10,057 bases of DNA from Gemmatimonadales bacterium UBA4456 (GTDB lineage Bacteria > Gemmatimonadota > Gemmatimonadetes > Longimicrobiales > Gaopeijiaceae). The number at the start of each line of letters is the position of its first letter. Position 1 is the first letter of the stretch. Both the position numbers and the translations under genes were made by a program. The stretch covers positions 6,513-16,569 of the forward strand of contig DGOW01000089.1 of assembly GCA_002390225.1 (NCBI GenBank), read 5' to 3'. The notes below the pieces were generated by a model that worked only from the letters and a program-made list of their open reading frames with translations, had not been told where the DNA came from and made no database searches. Positions 7,009 through 10,057 of the stretch are shown here, piece by piece.

Positions 7009-8175
7009 TCATCCGCTGCGAGCGTGCCAGGCTGCAAGGACCTCGACTTCGCGCTCCGCTGATAGACCCGACCGGAAGTTCTGCTGGCGCTCGAGCGGCC
7101 TGGAGTAATGGTACTCGAGCGTCGCAGACGCGGTGTCTGCCAGTGAGCGGAACGTCAGGCCGGCCTCGACCTCGGGCGTGAGGTCAAAGCGAGCAAAGCC
7201 CTCGTTTCCTTCGACCGGAGGACGCCAGACCGGCATCTCGGCATACGGGCGGATGCCATGCTCAGCGAGGAATTCCCTGGGTACCCAGGTGAACGACGTC
7301 TCCGCGCTGGTCACGGCTCGGATGCCGTACAAGAGTTCGGCCATGGGCCTTGGCGTGTGGGGACCCACACAGTTGAACTCACCCATGGTCGCGTCCTCCG
7401 CCAACTTCACCGTGAAGTCCGTGAAGTCACGCACATCGATGATCTGGACGGGATCGGTCCCGTCCCCAGGGGCGAGAACCTCGCCCCCACGGTCGATTCG
7501 GACAGGCCAGTACGTGAATCGGTCGGTCTCGTCGCCCGGACCGATGATCAGACCGGGTCGGAGGATGGTCGTCCGCCCTGGCATCATCTGCTGGACGATA
7601 CGTTCCATTTCGGCCTTGCCAAGACCGTAGGGAAGACGCTCCTGATCGCGCGGCACGTCGGCCGTCTCGAATGTCCAAGTGGGCGCGTCCGCAGTCATGG
7701 GCACACGACTTACGTCCGCATACGCCGACCTCGACGATACAAACATGAATTGATCCACGGAGTCCGTGAGCGCCTCGGTGGCCAGCTCGATCCAGCGGCG
7801 ATTGTTCGTCGCATTGTCGATCACGACGTCCCACCGTCGTCCGCTCAGCGAGGAGTAATCCCCGTTGCGATCCCCGACCAGCGTCTCGAGGTACGGAAAC
7901 ATGTTCCGACCCGAACCCCGGTTGAACAGTGTGACGCTATGACCGCGGTCCAGGGCCGAGCGCACCTGGAATGGCCCGATGAAACCTGTCCCTCCCAAGA
8001 TCAGAATGTTCAGGCGTCGAGGTGCCTCCTGAACGATGCGAGCGCCCCAGTGATCTGCAGGTCGGAGTGGATCGACATCGGATGGTGCCCCGGCCGCTGG
8101 CGTAGCATCGAGCGCGTGCGCGGCCAGCGCCCCGCCAGCCGACAGCTTGAGGAAGCCTTTGCGGGTCAGGCTCAT
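7009..8175 (-). CDS. NAD-dependent epimerase/dehydratase-like (extended SDR) protein with Tat-like signal
   Basis: This is a 388-residue protein of the extended short-chain dehydrogenase fold. The NAD(P)-binding glycine motif GGTGFIG is at 61-67. A second-strand segment FNRG is at 84-87. The Ser-bearing FVSSRSAY is at 145-152. The catalytic YxxxK pair is Tyr183/Lys187 in YGLGK, followed by ILRPGLIIGPGD (204-215). Such proteins act on nucleotide sugars or other metabolites; the substrate here is unknown. The ~50 residues before the Rossmann fold are not part of it. They open with TRKGFLKLSAGGALAAHA, which resembles a Tat signal (S/T-R-R-x-F-L-K) with Lys for the second Arg. Export or membrane tethering is therefore likely but not proven. 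The ATG overlaps the aminotransferase stop as TGATG, and only a weak GGGG precedes it, so translation is probably coupled. A cytoplasmic protein with an atypical leader is the alternative. Confidence 0.88.
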   Translation of the reverse strand: MSLTRKGFLKLSAGGALAAHALDATPAAGAPSDVDPLRPADHWGARIVQEAPRRLNILILGGTGFIGPFQVRSALDRGHSVTLFNRGSGRNMFPYLETLVGDRNGDYSSLSGRRWDVVIDNATNNRRWIELATEALTDSVDQFMFVSSRSAYADVSRVPMTADAPTWTFETADVPRDQERLPYGLGKAEMERIVQQMMPGRTTILRPGLIIGPGDETDRFTYWPVRIDRGGEVLAPGDGTDPVQIIDVRDFTDFTVKLAEDATMGEFNCVGPHTPRPMAELLYGIRAVTSAETSFTWVPREFLAEHGIRPYAEMPVWRPPVEGNEGFARFDLTPEVEAGLTFRSLADTASATLEYHYSRPLERQQNFRSGLSAEREVEVLAAWHARSG

Positions 8176-9386
8176 CAGGCCCCAGCGCCGGCGGACATCG
8201 TCTTCATAATGTCTTCAAACGCGTTCATGAAGCGACCCATCTCTTCCTCGGTACCGATGGACACACGGAGGTGATCGAGCATTGGCGGGAAGTCACGACC
8301 CACGGCGACACCGCGCTGACGGAACGCCTGCCGGATCGGCGCGACCGTCTGACGCAGGTTCACCATGAAGAAGTTCGTCTGCGACGGGATGCTCTCGTAC
8401 CCGAGACTCTGAAGGTCCGAGATCGTCTGCTCACGCCAGTGGCGGTTATGCGCCAGCATCCGATCAGACGCAGGGGCATCATCCATCGACGCCACGGCAC
8501 CCCAACGGGCGAGGGCGTTCACGCTGCCGGTGCTGTACGGCCGCATCTCCTGAATCATGTCCGGGGGAGCGATGGCAAATCCGATCCGCATCGCTGCCAT
8601 GCCGTAGATCTTCGAGAACGTCCGGGCGATCACGACGCGACGTCCCTCTCGCACGTACTTGAGGGACTCTTCATAGGCCGGATCCTCGACGAAGTGGTGA
8701 TACGCTTCGTCGATCAGAACCGGAATGTCTTCGGGGATGTTGTCGAGCAGATAGGCGATCTCGTCCGCTGTGACCGTGACGCCCGTCGGGTTGTTCGGGT
8801 TGCACAGATACACAAACCCAACGTCGCGCGCATTTTTGTTCGTGACATCGACCATGCGCTCGATGTTCTGTCGGTAATTCGATTCGAGCGGCAGAAGGAT
8901 CGTCTCGGCATCGATTCCGGTCGCATGAGCGTAGACCGAGCCATACGACGGCTCGACTCCGACGACCTTCTTGTCGTGGGCGAGCCAGGTCAGACCGACG
9001 ACGTCGAGGATTTCGCCAGAGCCCGCCCCCATCATGACATGGTCTCGCGAGACGTCGTGAGCATCGGCAATGCGCTGCTGGACGTTGTTGTCCGGATAGC
9101 CGTAACGCATTGAATACTTGAATGCGTACGTCATCGCCTCCCGCGCCTTCTCGGACGGACCAAACGGGTTCTCGTTCGACGAGAGGTGCGCGAGCGCATC
9201 GTATTCGTCGACCTGGGATTGCGGCGCGAGGTGCATGGGGGCGCCGCCTGGCAGATACCGGATGCCACGCTCCGTGGCTCTGCGCACTCGCGCTTCTGCC
9301 ACCTGAGGCGTGAGGCCCATCGTACCAAGCGTGGCTGCCGCGGTGGCTCCACCGATGAAGTGCCGACGAGAGACGTTACTGCTCAT
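8175..9386 (-). CDS. Tat-exported HisC-like PLP aminotransferase (class I/II, fold type I)
   Basis: This 403-residue pyridoxal-phosphate enzyme most resembles histidinol-phosphate aminotransferases. Visible landmarks are SSNENPFGPS (69-78), the phosphate-binding GAGSGE (120-125), CNPNNPTG with Asn199 (195-202), and IDEAYHHF with Asp226 and Tyr229. SKIYGMAAMRIG carries the Schiff-base Lys259 and Arg267. LRVSIG carries Arg374, the usual substrate-carboxylate Arg. All catalytic residues are present, so it should be active. The N-terminus has a canonical Tat motif, SRRHFIGG (6-13), an Ala/Thr/Gly-rich core, and a likely cleavage after AEA near residue 32. PLP proteins fold before export, which fits the Tat route. 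The start at 9386 has AGGAGG eight bases upstream; the frame is open back to 9476, but that would bury the signal. No histidine-biosynthesis genes adjoin it, so a role in that pathway is doubtful. The substrate is unknown. Confidence 0.9.
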   Translation of the reverse strand: MSSNVSRRHFIGGATAAATLGTMGLTPQVAEARVRRATERGIRYLPGGAPMHLAPQSQVDEYDALAHLSSNENPFGPSEKAREAMTYAFKYSMRYGYPDNNVQQRIADAHDVSRDHVMMGAGSGEILDVVGLTWLAHDKKVVGVEPSYGSVYAHATGIDAETILLPLESNYRQNIERMVDVTNKNARDVGFVYLCNPNNPTGVTVTADEIAYLLDNIPEDIPVLIDEAYHHFVEDPAYEESLKYVREGRRVVIARTFSKIYGMAAMRIGFAIAPPDMIQEMRPYSTGSVNALARWGAVASMDDAPASDRMLAHNRHWREQTISDLQSLGYESIPSQTNFFMVNLRQTVAPIRQAFRQRGVAVGRDFPPMLDHLRVSIGTEEEMGRFMNAFEDIMKTMSAGAGA

Positions 9387-9548
9387 GACGTATTCCTCCT
9401 GACTGTCCCAGGCCCGACGGCTAAATCCGAACGGGTCCCGTGAAGTCAGAATCCCGTCTGTGGGTGAGTTGCGCAACCGACCCGGTGTTGGACGGGCGTG
9501 GTGAGCTCCTGCGCTCGCACTCGTTTCTCTGTCCGTGACGCAGCGCGT
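9387..9548. other. 162-bp gap between DsrE-like gene and aminotransferase gene
   Basis: The gap probably contains the leader of the aminotransferase/epimerase transcript. On the minus strand a weak -35/-10 pair can be fitted (TTGCGC at 9476-9471, 17 bases, GATTCT at 9453-9448). There are two short palindromes, GTTGCGCAAC (9468-9477) and ACGGGTCCCGT (9431-9441). No clear terminator follows the DsrE-like gene, so read-through from it is possible. Confidence 0.4.
9395..9400 (-). promoter_or_regulatory. Shine-Dalgarno AGGAGG that decides the aminotransferase start
   Basis: A perfect AGGAGG sits eight bases before the ATG at 9386. It favours this start over the ATG at 9476, which would add 30 residues ahead of the Tat motif. 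Confidence 0.85.
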
Positions 9549-10057
9549 TTACCAGAGAATGACCTGGTACCCGTCTTGTTGAAGGACCGTCATGGCTGTC
9601 ATCGCACTGAGCGCGAGCTGGACACCGGGCAGTAGCTGGCCGGCGTCAATTCCGCGCGAGCCGGCCGTCTGTCCGCAAAGAATGACCTGTCCACCCCCGG
9701 CGATGATTTCTGCGATGAGATCCTTGTTCGGGTTGTCGACGCCATGTGCTGCCTGGTAATACTCGTCCCTCAGCAGCTCCAGCGAGGCGCCTCCGTGGAC
9801 GACGCCAGCGACCCGAACGTTCTCCCCGGGCACGCCCGCGCGCGCATGCATGTTCAGGTAGCGCGCCATCGTATTGAGATTCTGGTTCGGGCGCTCAGGG
9901 CTTCCCGCAGGTGCCCTGAGCTCGAAGACCGCCTTGTACATCCGGTCCATCGGGGTCTCGAAGGTCGGGTTGGCGACCCTGTAGGTCGGTCCACCGGCAT
10001 TCACGACCGGGCCGGTCGTGGCCTGGCTGGTCTGGCTGGCCTGGCTAGTCTGGCTGG
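9549..10057 (-). CDS. DsrE-family protein, N-terminus beyond window edge, probably exported
   Basis: The visible 168 residues contain a complete DsrE/DsrF-like domain, an alpha/beta fold found in sulfur-carrier and related small proteins. Recognisable parts are MYKAVFEL near the start of the domain, VRVAGVVHGGAS in the middle, and VILCGQTAGSRG with a single conserved-position Cys (codon at 9677-9675). The domain ends in LSAMTAMTVLQQDGYQVILW. Upstream the frame remains open to the window edge and encodes SQTSQA twice, then TTGPVVNAGG. A GTG at 10004 could be taken as a start, but the in-frame extension suggests a longer protein, probably with a signal peptide and a flexible Ser/Gln linker, acting in the periplasm. 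The Cys suggests thiol or persulfide chemistry, which is inference. It precedes the aminotransferase gene in the same direction with a 162-bp gap. Confidence 0.8.
   Translation of the reverse strand, partial: SQTSQASQTSQATTGPVVNAGGPTYRVANPTFETPMDRMYKAVFELRAPAGSPERPNQNLNTMARYLNMHARAGVPGENVRVAGVVHGGASLELLRDEYYQAAHGVDNPNKDLIAEIIAGGGQVILCGQTAGSRGIDAGQLLPGVQLALSAMTAMTVLQQDGYQVILW
10020..10055 (-). repeat. In-frame tandem repeat, two 18-bp units (four 9-bp subunits)
   Basis: On the plus strand GGCCTGGCTGGTCTGGCT is followed by the same 18 bases with one change (G to A). Each 18-bp unit divides into two similar 9-bp parts. On the minus strand it encodes SQTSQA twice. The two bases at 10056-10057 fit the start of a further copy, so the array may continue beyond the window. 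Confidence 0.85.

Noticed and set aside
7258..8274. Long plus-strand open frame (338 codons) opposite the epimerase-like gene
   Set aside because: It is antisense to a well-supported gene, shows no recognisable domain, and is typical of shadow frames in GC-rich DNA.
8271..9113. Plus-strand open frame (280 codons) opposite the aminotransferase
   Set aside because: It lies wholly antisense to conserved catalytic motifs and has an Arg/Asp/His-rich composition like a codon-bias shadow.
8175..9386. Calling the aminotransferase hisC of histidine biosynthesis
   Set aside because: It has a Tat signal and no his genes nearby; the motifs support only a HisC-like family assignment.
9549..10004. DsrE-like gene starting at GTG 10004 as a 151-residue protein
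   Set aside because: The frame continues upstream with a coherent Ser/Gln repeat to the window edge, so the gene is most likely longer.
1..10057. Mobile elements, CRISPR arrays, tRNA or rRNA genes, phage genes
   Set aside because: I saw no transposase motifs, regularly spaced repeats with spacers, tRNA-like cloverleaf or rRNA segments; the only tandem repeat is the coding one at the right edge.

Overview
The window is GC-rich (by eye around 60%). All seven protein-coding genes I can support lie on the minus strand, so the region reads from high to low coordinates. Several genes have strong Shine-Dalgarno sites. There are Tat-type signal peptides, a lipoprotein outer-membrane factor and a tripartite efflux system, so the source is a Gram-negative (diderm) bacterium. 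Exported, Tat-signalled cofactor enzymes and MoxR ATPases are common in environmental Gemmatimonadota- or Acidobacteriota-like lineages. That placement is an impression, not a result.

Layout in transcription order: (1) 10057-9549, the 3' part of a DsrE-family gene whose N-terminus lies beyond the window edge and which carries a Ser/Gln repeat linker. (2) 9386-8175, a HisC-like PLP aminotransferase with a canonical Tat signal. (3) 8175-7009, an NAD-dependent epimerase-like protein with a Tat-like signal, overlapping the aminotransferase by one base (TGATG). (4) A 142-bp gap (6867-7008) with a small hairpin behind gene 3, and an AT-rich promoter region containing a 19-bp imperfect dyad that overlaps a predicted promoter. 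(5) 6866-866, a complete outer-membrane factor / membrane-fusion protein / RND pump operon (NodT-HlyD-AcrB type) with two 4-base overlaps (ATGA and GTGA). (6) 734-1, the N-terminal two thirds of a MoxR-family AAA+ ATPase running off the left edge.

The efflux operon is the best understood part. The RND pump (inner membrane, proton driven) should bind the fusion protein, which joins it to the lipoprotein channel in the outer membrane. The substrate cannot be read from sequence. The operon appears to be controlled at the dyad by an unlinked repressor, and it is translationally coupled. The fusion-protein ribosome binding site sits inside a perfect 6-bp hairpin, and the pump's ribosome binding site is the coding sequence of the fusion protein's Gly-rich tail.

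The least explained part is the aminotransferase/epimerase pair. Two cofactor enzymes (PLP and NAD(P)) of normally cytoplasmic families are joined in one transcript, each with a Tat or Tat-like leader, next to a probably exported DsrE protein. I see no CRISPR array, tRNA, rRNA, insertion sequence or phage gene.
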